Below are positions 32,009 through 43,018 of a stretch of 64,000 nt of DNA, piece after piece. The notes beneath the pieces were generated by a model, which did not search any database, was not told the origin of the DNA, and saw only the letters and a program-made list of their open reading frames with translations. The stretch is taken from contig MKVT01000009.1 of the NCBI GenBank assembly GCA_001898935.1, forward strand, positions 186,001-250,000. The letters are read 5' to 3'. The stretch's first letter is position 1. The number at the start of each line of letters is the position of its first letter. Source of the DNA: Paludibacter sp. 47-17. Its GTDB lineage: Bacteria > Bacteroidota > Bacteroidia > Bacteroidales > Paludibacteraceae. A program made the position numbers and the translations under genes.

Positions 32009-32590
32009 ATGGCAAGGAAATTAAATGAAATCAATGCGAGCTCAATGGCGGACATTTCGTTCCTGCTGCTGATCTTCTTCCTGGTTACCACCTCGATGAA
32101 CGTCAGTACAGGTTTGACCCGTCGTCTTCCGCCGCCGCTGCCCCCCGATCAGCAACCACAGGATATCGATATTAATAAACGAAACCTGTTTGTTGTAAAG
32201 ATTAACAGCCAGAATCAGCTGTTGGTGCAGGGTGAGGAACTCGACATCCGGGACCTGAAAGAAAAAGCCAAAGAGTTCATCAAAAATGCTGCCAACGATC
32301 CGAATATGCCTGCTAAATACCAGAAGGAATTCGACTTGATTGGCACCATGGAATATACGAAAGAGCACGTAATATCGGTGGGTAACGACGTGGACACGCA
32401 ATACCAGGCCTATATCGATGTGCAGAACGAACTGGTGGCTGCTTACAACGAACTCCGTAACGAACTTGCTCAGGATAAATTCGGCAAATCGTTTGAAGAG
32501 TGCGACGAACGTCAGCAGAAAGTATTACAGGAAGTTTATCCTCAGAAAATCTCGGAGGCTGAACCCAAAAATTATGGAGGAGGTAAATAA
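32009..32590 (+). CDS. exbD: ExbD/TolR family biopolymer transport protein (with long C-terminal extension)
   Basis: 'INASSMADISFLLLIFFLVTTSMNVSTGLTRRLPPPLPP'. Confidence 0.9.
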   Translation: MARKLNEINASSMADISFLLLIFFLVTTSMNVSTGLTRRLPPPLPPDQQPQDIDINKRNLFVVKINSQNQLLVQGEELDIRDLKEKAKEFIKNAANDPNMPAKYQKEFDLIGTMEYTKEHVISVGNDVDTQYQAYIDVQNELVAAYNELRNELAQDKFGKSFEECDERQQKVLQEVYPQKISEAEPKNYGGGK

Positions 32591-33060
32591 TGGCACAAAT
32601 CAGAAAAAAAGAGAAAAAAGAAGCTCCGGCTCTAAGTACCTCGTCGTTGCCCGACATTATCTTCATGCTCTTATTCTTCTTTATGGCGGTTACAACCATG
32701 AAAGAGGTAACCTATAAAGTAAGAGTAACAACCCCCTCGGCTACTGAGCTTCAGAAGTTGGAAAACAAGTCGCTGGTTCGCTACATTTATGTGGGTGAGC
32801 CGATGCCCGAGTTCCGCGAACAGTTTGGTTCGTCGACCCGTATACAGCTCAACGACCAGTTTGCCGATGTAAGTGAGATTGAAAGCTTCATTACACTCGA
32901 ACGTAGTGCAATGAAAGAAGAAGATCAGAACGTGATGACGGTTTCGCTCAAGGCGGATAAAGACACCAAAATGGGTATTGTAACCGACATCAAACAAGCA
33001 CTGCGTAGAGCCTACGCCCTCAAGATCGTGTATCAGGCAGGAGCGCGTAAGGCTTTCTAA
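32590..33060 (+). CDS. exbD: ExbD/TolR family biopolymer transport protein
   Basis: 'STSSLPDIIFMLLFFFMAVTTMKEVTYKVRV', 'SLKADKDTKMGIVTDIKQALRRAYALKIVYQA'. Confidence 0.9.
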   Translation: MAQIRKKEKKEAPALSTSSLPDIIFMLLFFFMAVTTMKEVTYKVRVTTPSATELQKLENKSLVRYIYVGEPMPEFREQFGSSTRIQLNDQFADVSEIESFITLERSAMKEEDQNVMTVSLKADKDTKMGIVTDIKQALRRAYALKIVYQAGARKAF

Positions 33061-33090
33061 TAAAGCAAATACCGCAGATAAAATCCGCAA

Positions 33091-33128
33091 CTGTCCTCCG
33101 GTTTTACCACCGGGGGACAGTTTTTTTT
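33091..33128 (+). terminator. Rho-independent terminator after exbD
   Basis: ctgtcctccggttttaccaccgggggacag followed by tttttttt. Confidence 0.88.
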
Positions 33129-33294
33129 ACGCAACCGGCGAAGGGAAAACCGGGGGAACGGGTTTTTCACCGGTCCGGTAGCGGCGCCCCCCGGGTCATC
33201 CCTACTTTATCGCAACGATTATAGCGCTCGTTCCATTTTTTTTTGTAATTTTGCGCCTCAATTTCAAGTTTACTAATCAGCTACTTAACATACT

Positions 33295-36200
33295 ATGCAG
33301 TTTCAGGAATATCCCCGTCTCAATCTGTCCGACATCAACAAGAAAATGCTTTCCCACTGGAAAGAACACGAACTTTTTCGTAAAAGTGTTGAAATGCGTG
33401 AAGGCCAGCCTACCTTCGTATTTTACGAAGGACCGCCCTCGGCCAATGGTATGCCAGGTATTCACCACGTGATGGCCCGCGCCATCAAAGATATTTTTTG
33501 CCGTTACAAAACCATGCAGGGTTTCCAGGTAAAGCGCAAAGCCGGATGGGACACTCACGGATTACCGGTGGAACTGGGTGTCGAAAAAGCCCTGGGGATC
33601 ACCAAAGAAGATATTGGCAAAACCATTTCTGTCGACGAATACAACGCTGCCTGCCGCCGCGATGTAATGAAGTATACCCGCGAATGGGAAGATCTGACCG
33701 AAAAAATGGGTTATTGGGTGGACATGAATGATCCGTACATCACGTACGACAACCGCTATATCGAAACCCTCTGGTGGTTGCTCAAGCAGCTTTATAACAA
33801 AAATTTGTTGTACAAAGGATACACTATTCAGCCTTACTCGCCTGCAGCCGGAACCGGATTAAGCACACACGAGCTCAACCAGCCGGGTTGCTACCGCGAT
33901 GTGAAGGATACTACCTGCGTGGCTCAGTTCAAAGTGAAAGAGGCGGCGAAACTGCCGTTTGACGTGAAATATCCGGAAAGTTGCTACTTCCTGGCCTGGA
34001 CGACCACCCCCTGGACATTGCCGTCGAATACGGCACTTTGCGTGGGCCCCTCGATCGAGTATGTGCTGGTGAACAGCTTTAATCCTTACACACACCGGCC
34101 GGTATCGCTGGTATTGGCGAAGGAACTGGTGAATGCGCATTTCAACCCGAAAAACGCAGCGCTGAAATTAGAGGAGTATAAGGAAGGAGATAAGAATATC
34201 CCGTTTGAAATTGCGGGTTACTGCAAAGGTAGCGATCTGACCGGCATTACTTACGAACAGCTCATCCCCTGGGTGAATCCCGGCGAAGGAGCTTTCCGGG
34301 TAATTACCGGCGATTTCGTAACGACAGAAGATGGTACCGGTATCGTGCACATCGCTCCTACTTTTGGAGCCGACGACGACCGCGTGGCAAAAACCCACGG
34401 CGTTCCGGCCTTGTTGCTCATCGATAAAGACGGCAATCGTCAGCCGATGGTGGATAAGAGCGGCCGCTTCTTCCGCCTGGAAGATCTGGATCCCGACTTC
34501 GTATCGACCCATATGAACGTTGAACTGTACCAGGAGTTTGCGGGTAATTATGTAAAAAACGCCTATAGCGACGAACTGAAGGACAGCGAAACCACCCTCG
34601 ACATCGACCTGAGCGTGATGCTGAAACAACAGGGCCTGGCTTTTAAAATCGAAAAGCATGTGCACAACTATCCGCACTGCTGGCGTACCGATAAGCCCGT
34701 GCTGTATTACCCGCTCGACAGCTGGTTTATCCGCACCACCGCCTGCCGTGAGGAAATGATAGAGCTGAACAATACCATCAACTGGAAACCACAGTCGACC
34801 GGCACCGGCCGTTTTGGCAAGTGGCTCGAAAATCTGCAGGACTGGAACCTGAGCCGGAGCCGCTATTGGGGTACTCCCCTGCCCATCTGGCGCAGCGACG
34901 ACGGCAGCGAAGAAATCTGCATCGGTTCGGCCGAAGAACTGATGACCGAAATCGACAAATCGGTAGCCGCCGGCTTCATGACCGGGAACCCGTTTAAAAA
35001 CTTCCGTCCAGGGGTATATACGGCCGAAAACTACGCGGTGGCCAACATCGACCTCCACCGTCCGTATGTCGACAACATCGTACTCGTATCGCCTTCGGGT
35101 AAACCCATGAAGCGCGAACTCGACCTGATCGACGTGTGGTTCGATTCGGGTGCCATGCCTTATGCTCAGCTTCATTATCCGTTCGAGAACAAGGAACTGG
35201 TGGAATCGGGAAGTTTCTTCCCTGCCGATTTTATTTCCGAAGGGGTGGACCAAACCCGCGGCTGGTTCTTCACCCTGCACGCCATCAGCACGATGGTGCG
35301 CGGTTCGGTAGCTTTCAAAAGCGTGGTATCCAACGGATTGGTACTGGATAAGAACGGAAACAAGATGTCGAAACGACTGGGAAATGCCGTCGATCCTTTT
35401 TCAACCATCGAAACCTATGGTTCGGACCCGCTGCGCTGGTACATGATGACCAACGCTTCGCCCTGGGACAACCTCAAATTCGATATGGAAGGAGTCGAAG
35501 AAGTGCGCCGTAAATTCTTCGGCACCTTGTACAACACTTATTCCTTCTTTGCCCTCTATGCCAATGTGGACGGATTCGACGGCAGCGAAACACGGGTCCC
35601 GGTTGCCGAACGCCCGGAAATCGACCGCTGGATACTGTCGTTGCTCAACACCCTGGTGCGCGACGTGCAGGAATATTATGAAAACTACGAACCTACGAAA
35701 GCCGGACGTGCTATTTCCGATTTCGTGGGCGAAAACCTCAGCAACTGGTACGTACGCCTCAACCGGAAACGCTACTGGGGAGGCGAAATGAATACCGATA
35801 AGCTGGCAGCCTATCAAACCCTGTACACCTGCCTCGAGACCGTAGCACTGCTGATGGCGCCCATCGCGCCTTTCTATGCCGACCGTTTGTTCCTCGACCT
35901 GAATGCCGTCACCGGGGGTAACACCGCCGAATCGGTACACCTGGCCGATTTCCCGAAAGCCGACGGTACGCTGATCGATAAGCAGCTGGAAGACCGGATG
36001 CAGATGGCTCAGCAGATTTCGTCGATGATACTGGCGCTCCGCCGGAAGGCCGAGAAAAAAGTGCGTCAGCCGTTGATGAAAGCCGTGGTGCCTTCGTACG
36101 ACGACTATTCGTACCGGCAGCTGCAGTCGGTTGCCGATATTATAAAGGCCGAAGTAAATGTGAAAGAGCTCGAAGTATTGGCAGCCGATGCCGACATGGT

Positions 36201-36729
36201 GAACCTGGTGAAGAAAATTAAGCCTAACTTCAAAACCCTGGGTAAAAAATACGGTAAATTGATGAAAGATATTGCCAATGCTATGGCTTTGTTCGGCAAC
36301 CCGCAAATCAAGTCGCTCGAAACCAATGGTCGCTACTTATTGGAGCTCGGCGATACGACCGTTGAAATTCTGACCGAAGATGCCGAAATTTTCACCGAGG
36401 ATATGCCCGGCTGGCTGGTAGCCAACGAAGGCAAACTTACCGTAGCGCTCGACATTACCGTAACCGACGCCTTGCTGCGCGAAGGAATTGCCCGCGAGTT
36501 GGTAAACCGCATCCAAAACCTGCGAAAATCAGGGGGACTGGAGATTACCGATAAAATAAACATCCGTATCGAAGAGCGGACCGAGATCGCCGAAGCTGTG
36601 AAGGAATATGCCGACTATATAGCCGGACAAACACTGGCCTCGTCGCTCGAACTGGTTCCGGCTGTCGACGATGCCACCGAGCTCGACTTTGAAGAGTACG
36701 TGGTGAAACTCAGGATAACGAAACAGTAA
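33295..36729 (+). CDS. ileS: Isoleucyl-tRNA synthetase
   Basis: 'YEGPPSANGMPGIHHVMAR' HIGH-type motif, 'KMSKRLGNAVDP' KMSKS, 1144 aa. Confidence 0.97.
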   Translation: MQFQEYPRLNLSDINKKMLSHWKEHELFRKSVEMREGQPTFVFYEGPPSANGMPGIHHVMARAIKDIFCRYKTMQGFQVKRKAGWDTHGLPVELGVEKALGITKEDIGKTISVDEYNAACRRDVMKYTREWEDLTEKMGYWVDMNDPYITYDNRYIETLWWLLKQLYNKNLLYKGYTIQPYSPAAGTGLSTHELNQPGCYRDVKDTTCVAQFKVKEAAKLPFDVKYPESCYFLAWTTTPWTLPSNTALCVGPSIEYVLVNSFNPYTHRPVSLVLAKELVNAHFNPKNAALKLEEYKEGDKNIPFEIAGYCKGSDLTGITYEQLIPWVNPGEGAFRVITGDFVTTEDGTGIVHIAPTFGADDDRVAKTHGVPALLLIDKDGNRQPMVDKSGRFFRLEDLDPDFVSTHMNVELYQEFAGNYVKNAYSDELKDSETTLDIDLSVMLKQQGLAFKIEKHVHNYPHCWRTDKPVLYYPLDSWFIRTTACREEMIELNNTINWKPQSTGTGRFGKWLENLQDWNLSRSRYWGTPLPIWRSDDGSEEICIGSAEELMTEIDKSVAAGFMTGNPFKNFRPGVYTAENYAVANIDLHRPYVDNIVLVSPSGKPMKRELDLIDVWFDSGAMPYAQLHYPFENKELVESGSFFPADFISEGVDQTRGWFFTLHAISTMVRGSVAFKSVVSNGLVLDKNGNKMSKRLGNAVDPFSTIETYGSDPLRWYMMTNASPWDNLKFDMEGVEEVRRKFFGTLYNTYSFFALYANVDGFDGSETRVPVAERPEIDRWILSLLNTLVRDVQEYYENYEPTKAGRAISDFVGENLSNWYVRLNRKRYWGGEMNTDKLAAYQTLYTCLETVALLMAPIAPFYADRLFLDLNAVTGGNTAESVHLADFPKADGTLIDKQLEDRMQMAQQISSMILALRRKAEKKVRQPLMKAVVPSYDDYSYRQLQSVADIIKAEVNVKELEVLAADADMVNLVKKIKPNFKTLGKKYGKLMKDIANAMALFGNPQIKSLETNGRYLLELGDTTVEILTEDAEIFTEDMPGWLVANEGKLTVALDITVTDALLREGIARELVNRIQNLRKSGGLEITDKINIRIEERTEIAEAVKEYADYIAGQTLASSLELVPAVDDATELDFEEYVVKLRITKQ

Positions 36730-36745
36730 GTGATGAACATTACGG

Positions 36746-36784
36746 AATAAAGGGACGGCTGGTAGAATCGGTTGTCCCTTTATT
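36746..36784 (+). terminator. Possible terminator hairpin after ileS
   Basis: aataaagggac (36746-36756) / gtccctttatt (36774-36784), perfect 11-bp inverted repeat; no long T tract. Confidence 0.45.
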
Positions 36785-36794
36785 CGACTCAATC

Positions 36795-39050
36795 ATGAAT
36801 TTTAACCCTATAAAACTAATATTAATTCTGGCCTGTATGCAATGCTTGTTTGTTTCGCAAGCTAAAACCGGCCCTGTAAATTGCTTTTCGTATGCGGTGG
36901 TGGAACCGGACACTCTGCCCGTCCTTCAGCTCATGAAAGAAGGTGTAAGAGCATTTCGTGCTGAAAACAAAGAAGAACTCGAAAATTTAATCGCGTTGAG
37001 CGAGCAACTGTTGGCGACCGACAGCACCTTCATTTTTATACTGGCCAGCGACAAGTTGATTTCCGAATCCCAACAGCTGTTAGCCAACCACGAACATCTC
37101 TACAACTTCAACCAACTTCCCTGGCCTACTGCAAAAGAGCTGAAATATTCCAACCAATCCGCCATCCTATTAAGCACGCAACAAACCATTCAGAAAATTA
37201 GCTCTTTATCGGACAGATACAACGGCAAAGCAGATTATATCGTATGGAAATGCCCGGAAGAACTCCCCGATTATGCGTCCTTATACACGTTTTGGAACCT
37301 CAATGCACAGCCTGTGAATTTCTTTGAATGTAACTACGGGCAACTTCGCCAGGTACAAGAACTCATTCAGAAATTAAATCAAACCGACAGAATCTCGGGC
37401 TGCTTTATGTCCGGAGGAAAGCTGATCAACGGAGTAACCATCAATGCGAGCGACAACTACCTTTCCAATACTCAATTTTGTTTCCCTTTTAAAGAATTCA
37501 TCAACTTAAAAACACAGAAGAACAGTTATGAGTTAATCCCTCAATGGATACTTGCCCACTCCTCCACAGACTATATGTATTCCGTCATTGAGGCTACCCG
37601 CATTCCCATCGCAACCGGCAAAATACTGCACCTGAAATCTTCAGGAAAAAGTCAGTATCCCGGGGGGAACAAAAACCTGTTCCGGAACCATGGCGTAAAA
37701 ATTCATAAAGACGACACCGGGACATTCCATCATTTCGACGGGAACGCATTCTACACATTTGCAACCGACGAATTGAAAGATAGTTTGTTGAATATAACGC
37801 TATCAACTCGCTTTCGAATCACAAAACCAGCCACCTACCACTCCATCATTTGTCAAGGTTTAAATTTCATACTTAAGGTTCATCGCGGTTTTTTATGTTT
37901 GACCATCCCAACCCAAGCCGACTACTATTTGTCCGGTATCCCTATTGAGCTTAATACCTGGTATACGATTTCGCTGGTAATTACCGAAGGCAGCAAGCTG
38001 AAAGTGTATACGAACGGAGAACTCAACGACACAATAACCATACCTCCCATAAGTACCGGAACTGACTTGTTCATGATAGGCAACAGCCCTTATCAGGAAC
38101 GCTTTCAAGGCGATATTCGTGATATTCAGCTGTGGAATCGCGGACTGGACAGTACGGACATTGCCGGATTATACTCCCCCCAAAAAAACATCAACTTCTG
38201 TTGGCTGGTTCTGATCCCGGTTATTTTTCTTTCAATTCTATCAGGAATCGTTCTGTTCCGACGAAAACGGCAACGGGCGCCGGTACCTCCGACAGCAAAA
38301 GTCGAAAAGCCAGGAAGGATGCTAACATCCAAACCGCCGGGCCATCACAACAGTTTATTTCTTTTCGGCGAATTCTCATTATTCAACAATACGGGCGAGA
38401 ATTTAATGAACCAGATGTCGCCCAAAACCCAACAGTTATTCTTGCTGGTTACGCTTAAAACCCTCCTTGGCGATGGAATTACCACGCGAGAACTGAATGA
38501 TGTACTCTGGCCGGGAATGCACGATGCTGCGGCAAAAAATAACAGAGGCGTCACGATATTCAATCTCCGCCAGGTGATGTCCGTTTCCACGGGCCTCATG
38601 CTTGATTATGCCGATAAACATTGGACTATCAAAGGATTGGAAAACTATTACATTGACTTTCAAGCTTTCAGACAACAAAAGGAAGTGTTTTCGGCAAATA
38701 CAACAAACCTCACTTTATTAAATGACTTACTCGATATCCTTTCGCAACCTTTCCTGCAAAGCATTCAGTTGGAGTGGCTCGATAGTTATAAAAACAACGT
38801 GAACGAGGAGCATCTCAAGTGGTTAATGACTGTTTCAACCCTGCCGGCAGTTCGGCAGCAACCTGATGTGATGCTAAAAATTGCAACGGCCATGTTTGCA
38901 ATCGACGAAGTAAACGAAACTGCATTGCATTTGCGGATAAATGCTTACCGAAATAAAGGATTCGAAGCGTTGGCGCGAACAAGCCTCGAGAATTTCAAAA
39001 AAAGATACCGGCTTTTATACAACGAAGAATATTCGCATGTGGATTTCTGA
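36795..39050 (+). CDS. Membrane-spanning regulator: signal peptide, LamG-like extracytoplasmic domain, single TM, cytoplasmic winged-helix plus BTAD/SARP-like domain
   Basis: 'LFMIGNSPYQERFQGDIRDIQLWNRGLDSTDIAGLY' LamG end; TM 'FCWLVLIPVIFLSILSGIVLF'; 'MSPKTQQLFLLVTLKTLLGDGITTRELNDVLWPGMHDAAAKNNRGVTIFNLRQVM' wHTH; 'EVNETALHLRINAYRNKGFEALARTSLENFKKRYRLLYNEEY' BTAD-like end. Confidence 0.78.
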   Translation: MNFNPIKLILILACMQCLFVSQAKTGPVNCFSYAVVEPDTLPVLQLMKEGVRAFRAENKEELENLIALSEQLLATDSTFIFILASDKLISESQQLLANHEHLYNFNQLPWPTAKELKYSNQSAILLSTQQTIQKISSLSDRYNGKADYIVWKCPEELPDYASLYTFWNLNAQPVNFFECNYGQLRQVQELIQKLNQTDRISGCFMSGGKLINGVTINASDNYLSNTQFCFPFKEFINLKTQKNSYELIPQWILAHSSTDYMYSVIEATRIPIATGKILHLKSSGKSQYPGGNKNLFRNHGVKIHKDDTGTFHHFDGNAFYTFATDELKDSLLNITLSTRFRITKPATYHSIICQGLNFILKVHRGFLCLTIPTQADYYLSGIPIELNTWYTISLVITEGSKLKVYTNGELNDTITIPPISTGTDLFMIGNSPYQERFQGDIRDIQLWNRGLDSTDIAGLYSPQKNINFCWLVLIPVIFLSILSGIVLFRRKRQRAPVPPTAKVEKPGRMLTSKPPGHHNSLFLFGEFSLFNNTGENLMNQMSPKTQQLFLLVTLKTLLGDGITTRELNDVLWPGMHDAAAKNNRGVTIFNLRQVMSVSTGLMLDYADKHWTIKGLENYYIDFQAFRQQKEVFSANTTNLTLLNDLLDILSQPFLQSIQLEWLDSYKNNVNEEHLKWLMTVSTLPAVRQQPDVMLKIATAMFAIDEVNETALHLRINAYRNKGFEALARTSLENFKKRYRLLYNEEYSHVDF

Positions 39051-39150
39051 AAAAACAAGATAATTAACCGTCTTGTTAGCCGATATTTTAATCCTGGCTC
39101 CTCTATTTTTGCGTATCAACAGTTGTTGTTAAACTTAAAACGCAAAAATC

Positions 39151-42100
39151 ATGAAACAAAGAATTACCACCTTATTGGTTGTCGCTATTCTGACGGCAAT
39201 TTCGTCAGTTGCCCGAAACAGCGCTCCGTTTGACAAGTTTGGTGCGCAGGCTCAAGCCCTGAGCGGCACAAATTCGCCAAGTGCCGATTATGCGGTTTCA
39301 TTCGACGGAAATTCTTCGCTGAAACCATCAGGGGCAATCCCTCCATTTGGCTCTACCTTTACCATTTCGGGTTGGATTTTCCCAGCCTTGAATACTTCCG
39401 GAACCATACGCACTATCGCCTCCTGGGCGTCGACAGGTAGCGGCGCTGTAGGGAATTTTTTCCGGATCGAAGGCGACGATAATTTATTTTACGGACAATG
39501 GAACGGAACGTTTAAGAAAGCACGGTCGACTACCCAGCTCAGTTTTGGGAAATGGCAACACGTAGCGCTGGTGAAGGATAACAATACCCTGCGTTTTTAC
39601 ATCAATGGCAAGGAAAGCACCGCTGTTTATACCAACGGCGCAGCTCCCATGAACAACAACTCCACAAGCGACGGATTCAGGTTTGGCGGATTGTATCAAA
39701 ACGGATCATTCGTTGAAGCCTTCAAGGGGCAAATGAACGATCTGGCTTTTTATACTTCGGCCCGGACGGCTGCCCAGCTTTCGGCCGAATACACTGAGGG
39801 GGTAGATACTTCGGAACCTTCCCTGTGGGGATACTGGGACTTTAACGACAAAGCTGCGGTAGCAACCGATAAGTCGGGCAAGGGAAATTCCTTAACCCTG
39901 ATGGGGAATATTCAATATACCGAAAAGATGGAGGAACTCATTCCCGATGGAGGAACGCTGAGCACCGGACAGGCAAAAAACACGACCGTTCATGCCTATA
40001 TCCACTCCAATGCTCCGGGCAAATTGTATTGGGCTGTTTATCCTTCGCCGACTCCGGCCATCACCGTACAAGACGTAAAAAACGGCACGAATTCGCTCCG
40101 TTCGGGCGTTAAAGAGTACCAAACACATCCGTACACCGATTTCTGGATCATCAACCGTCTTAACCCGGCCGGTACCTACACGTTGTACGGGATACTCGAA
40201 GTACCCGGAACCGAGGACAAACTGATTTCAACCCCTTTCAGCACAACGAATTCGACAAGGGATTTATCTTCACAAATCACAGCCGTACAGTCGCTTATGC
40301 AACGAATGCTACCCGCCAGAGCCTCCGAATTCGAATTTACGGCCATCGAGCCGGTCGACGATGTGCTCGATGTATTCGAGCTACGTTCAGAGGGTGGAAA
40401 GATAAAGGTCGGCGGCAGTTCGGCCACCGCCATGGCGGCGGGTGTGCGTTATTACCTGAATACGTACTGCAACGCGTCGTTCTCGTGGAATGGCGATCAG
40501 AATATTTTACCCAGCCCCCTCCCCGCACTCTCCGCACCTGTACGTAAAGAAACCACTTACCGGCATCGGTATGCCCTGAATTATTGTACGCTGAACTACA
40601 CCATGTCGTTTTGGGACTGGGAGCGTTGGGAACGTGAAATCGACCTGATGGCGACGCAGGGTGTGAACCTGTTTCTTTCAGGCATTGGCACCGAGGCAGT
40701 ATGGCAAAACGTAATGCAGAAATACGGCTACACCTTCGACGAAATTCAGGAATTCATTCCCGGCCCGGCCTATACAGCCTGGTGGCTGATGGGAAATCTG
40801 GAGGGCGAAGGAGGTCCGGTGAGCCGGGAATATATAAACGGACGCGTAGCCTTACAAAAGAAAATAATTGCCCGCGCAAAGGAATTGGGCATGGAAGTAG
40901 TGTTGCAGGGATTCTGTGGCTTTGCACCTACTACCATCGGCAGTAAAATTCCGGGGATTACAGTTCACGGCCAGGGCGAATGGGTGAGCGGATACAAGCG
41001 TCCGGTAGTGGTAAGCGGACCCAAGGCTTTCGAACTCGCTGCCAGCTGGTACGAAGAATCGGCCCAAATATTCGGCGTAGCCAACTACTATGGCGGCGAC
41101 CTTTTTCATGAAGGCGGTCGGGTTCCGGCCGGCATGGATGTAACGCAATTTGCTGCCGACATCCAGGCCGAAATGCTGAAAGCCAATCCCAATGCGGTTT
41201 GGGTGCTTCAATCGTGGCTCCACAACCCCAAACCCGAACTACTGGTGGGGCTCAAAAAAGACCAAACACTGGTTATCGATTTGGGCAACGAACGCGACAA
41301 TGGCTGGTTGCGCGATGCACCGGCCGCGTTTACCAATATCCCCTGGGTATACAGTGTCATTCAGAATTTCGGAGGACGAATGGGTATCTACTCGCGGCTG
41401 CAACGCATTGCCGACAATCACTACGAAATGCTTCATCATGCAAAGAAAGGCAACAACTGGGGAATAGGTATTGCCCCCGAAGCCATCACCTTCAATCAGG
41501 TAGGATACGATATACTATGGAATATGGTGTGGGAAACAGGCAAAATCGATATCCAGGAATACGTTAAACGGTTTGCGAGCTATCGTTACGGCCAGCAACT
41601 GGAAGAAACCACTGCGGCCTGGCAGCTACTCGCCACTACTGCCCTCAATTGCCCGGGAAGCAGCTGGCAGGACGGAGCCTCGGAATCGGTCATCAATGCG
41701 CGGCCGGCGCTGGACATTACAAAAGCTTCGTCGTGGTCGACCACCTCCCTGTATTATGATGCGAAAGCCATTTTACCCGCCTGGACAGGGATGTTGAAAG
41801 CTGCCGGCCAGCTTGCCGACAAAACCACCTATCGTTTCGACCTGGTAGACATTACCCGGCAATGCCTGTCGAACTACGCGCAAGACCTACAAAAAGAAGT
41901 AACGGCTGCCTTCCGTGCTAAAAACAAAACCCTTTTTGCCTCCAAAAGCAGGCTGTTCCTCGAACTGATACTCGATATGGACAGTTTATTGCGTACCCGC
42001 CGGGAATGCATGTTGGGCCCGTGGATAGCCGGCGCACGCGCACTGGGAACCAACGAAGCCGAAAAAGACCTGTTCGAGATGAATGCACGGGCACTGGTGA

Positions 42101-42651
42101 CCACCTGGGACATGAAAAAAGACGGTGCGCTCCACGATTATTCGCACCGCGAGTGGGCCGGACTCACCAAAAGCCTGTATTACGAACGTTGGAAGCTATT
42201 TTTGAGCGACTTGCAGGGACAATTGGATGGCAAAGCAGCACAAAACAACAACTTTTTCACGAAGCTTGAATATCCGTGGATTTCGAAATTCGGCGAGCTG
42301 CACAACACGCAGCCGGAAGGCGATGAGATCGAAATGTCGGTTTATTTGTACAACAAATACATGCCGTTGATACAAAACACCACCAATAATACAACGATCG
42401 ACCTGCCCCCTAACAACAACCGGTTGATACTTTATCCCAATCCAGCTACGGAGCAATGTCGCCTGCAATTTCCAGTTGAACAAATACTAACCGTAACAGT
42501 CACCGATCTGCAGGGGAAAGTGCACTTGAGCAGCCGGGAAGCAGGCGCCACTATCACCTTACACACCCATACGCTCTCCAATGGAGTTTACTTCGTACAC
42601 CTGCACAACGAGAACATCAATACTTCCCTGAAATTAATAGTCGAACGCTAA
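39151..42651 (+). CDS. Alpha-N-acetylglucosaminidase (GH89/NAGLU-like) with N-terminal LamG and T9SS tail
   Basis: 'TYRHRYALNYCTLNYTMSFWDWERWEREIDLMATQGVNLFLSGIGTEAVWQNVMQKYGYTFDEIQEFIPGPAYTAWWLMGNLEGEGGP' NAGLU signature; 'NYYGGDLFHEGG'; C-term 'LILYPNPATEQCRLQF...LSNGVYFVHLHNENINTSLKLIVER'. Confidence 0.9.
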   Translation: MKQRITTLLVVAILTAISSVARNSAPFDKFGAQAQALSGTNSPSADYAVSFDGNSSLKPSGAIPPFGSTFTISGWIFPALNTSGTIRTIASWASTGSGAVGNFFRIEGDDNLFYGQWNGTFKKARSTTQLSFGKWQHVALVKDNNTLRFYINGKESTAVYTNGAAPMNNNSTSDGFRFGGLYQNGSFVEAFKGQMNDLAFYTSARTAAQLSAEYTEGVDTSEPSLWGYWDFNDKAAVATDKSGKGNSLTLMGNIQYTEKMEELIPDGGTLSTGQAKNTTVHAYIHSNAPGKLYWAVYPSPTPAITVQDVKNGTNSLRSGVKEYQTHPYTDFWIINRLNPAGTYTLYGILEVPGTEDKLISTPFSTTNSTRDLSSQITAVQSLMQRMLPARASEFEFTAIEPVDDVLDVFELRSEGGKIKVGGSSATAMAAGVRYYLNTYCNASFSWNGDQNILPSPLPALSAPVRKETTYRHRYALNYCTLNYTMSFWDWERWEREIDLMATQGVNLFLSGIGTEAVWQNVMQKYGYTFDEIQEFIPGPAYTAWWLMGNLEGEGGPVSREYINGRVALQKKIIARAKELGMEVVLQGFCGFAPTTIGSKIPGITVHGQGEWVSGYKRPVVVSGPKAFELAASWYEESAQIFGVANYYGGDLFHEGGRVPAGMDVTQFAADIQAEMLKANPNAVWVLQSWLHNPKPELLVGLKKDQTLVIDLGNERDNGWLRDAPAAFTNIPWVYSVIQNFGGRMGIYSRLQRIADNHYEMLHHAKKGNNWGIGIAPEAITFNQVGYDILWNMVWETGKIDIQEYVKRFASYRYGQQLEETTAAWQLLATTALNCPGSSWQDGASESVINARPALDITKASSWSTTSLYYDAKAILPAWTGMLKAAGQLADKTTYRFDLVDITRQCLSNYAQDLQKEVTAAFRAKNKTLFASKSRLFLELILDMDSLLRTRRECMLGPWIAGARALGTNEAEKDLFEMNARALVTTWDMKKDGALHDYSHREWAGLTKSLYYERWKLFLSDLQGQLDGKAAQNNNFFTKLEYPWISKFGELHNTQPEGDEIEMSVYLYNKYMPLIQNTTNNTTIDLPPNNNRLILYPNPATEQCRLQFPVEQILTVTVTDLQGKVHLSSREAGATITLHTHTLSNGVYFVHLHNENINTSLKLIVER

Positions 42652-42791
42652 CACAACCGAGTCAACCAGGATCTTCAAACGACCTATTTGTCCCAAATAG
42701 CACTTAATGAAATCTTTTATGTTTTAGTGTTATTAATTATCTATTTTTATGTTTTAGAGCACATTTCATTGTTAGTTTAATTACTTTATTT

Positions 42792-42799
42792 ATATTTGC
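42792..42799 (+). promoter_or_regulatory. Putative -7 box TATATTTG upstream of 43019 gene
   Basis: TAnnTTTG consensus; implies a 5' UTR of about 210 nt. Confidence 0.45.
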
Positions 42800-43018
42800 A
42801 AATTATTTTATTATTACAGCATTTTATCACGATCAGTTTAATCAAATAATCTTATCAATGCGAATGAAGAAAATAACGATCCCTGCAATTCTTAAAAAGC
42901 CATAATGAGCTCCTTCCTTATTCCTCAAAATCTTCATTAACCCGAATAAAGGACAACCGCCTCTTTATGCACAATGAGCTTCTTACAAATTAACCCTTAA
43001 ATTTTAAATTTAGTTTTT

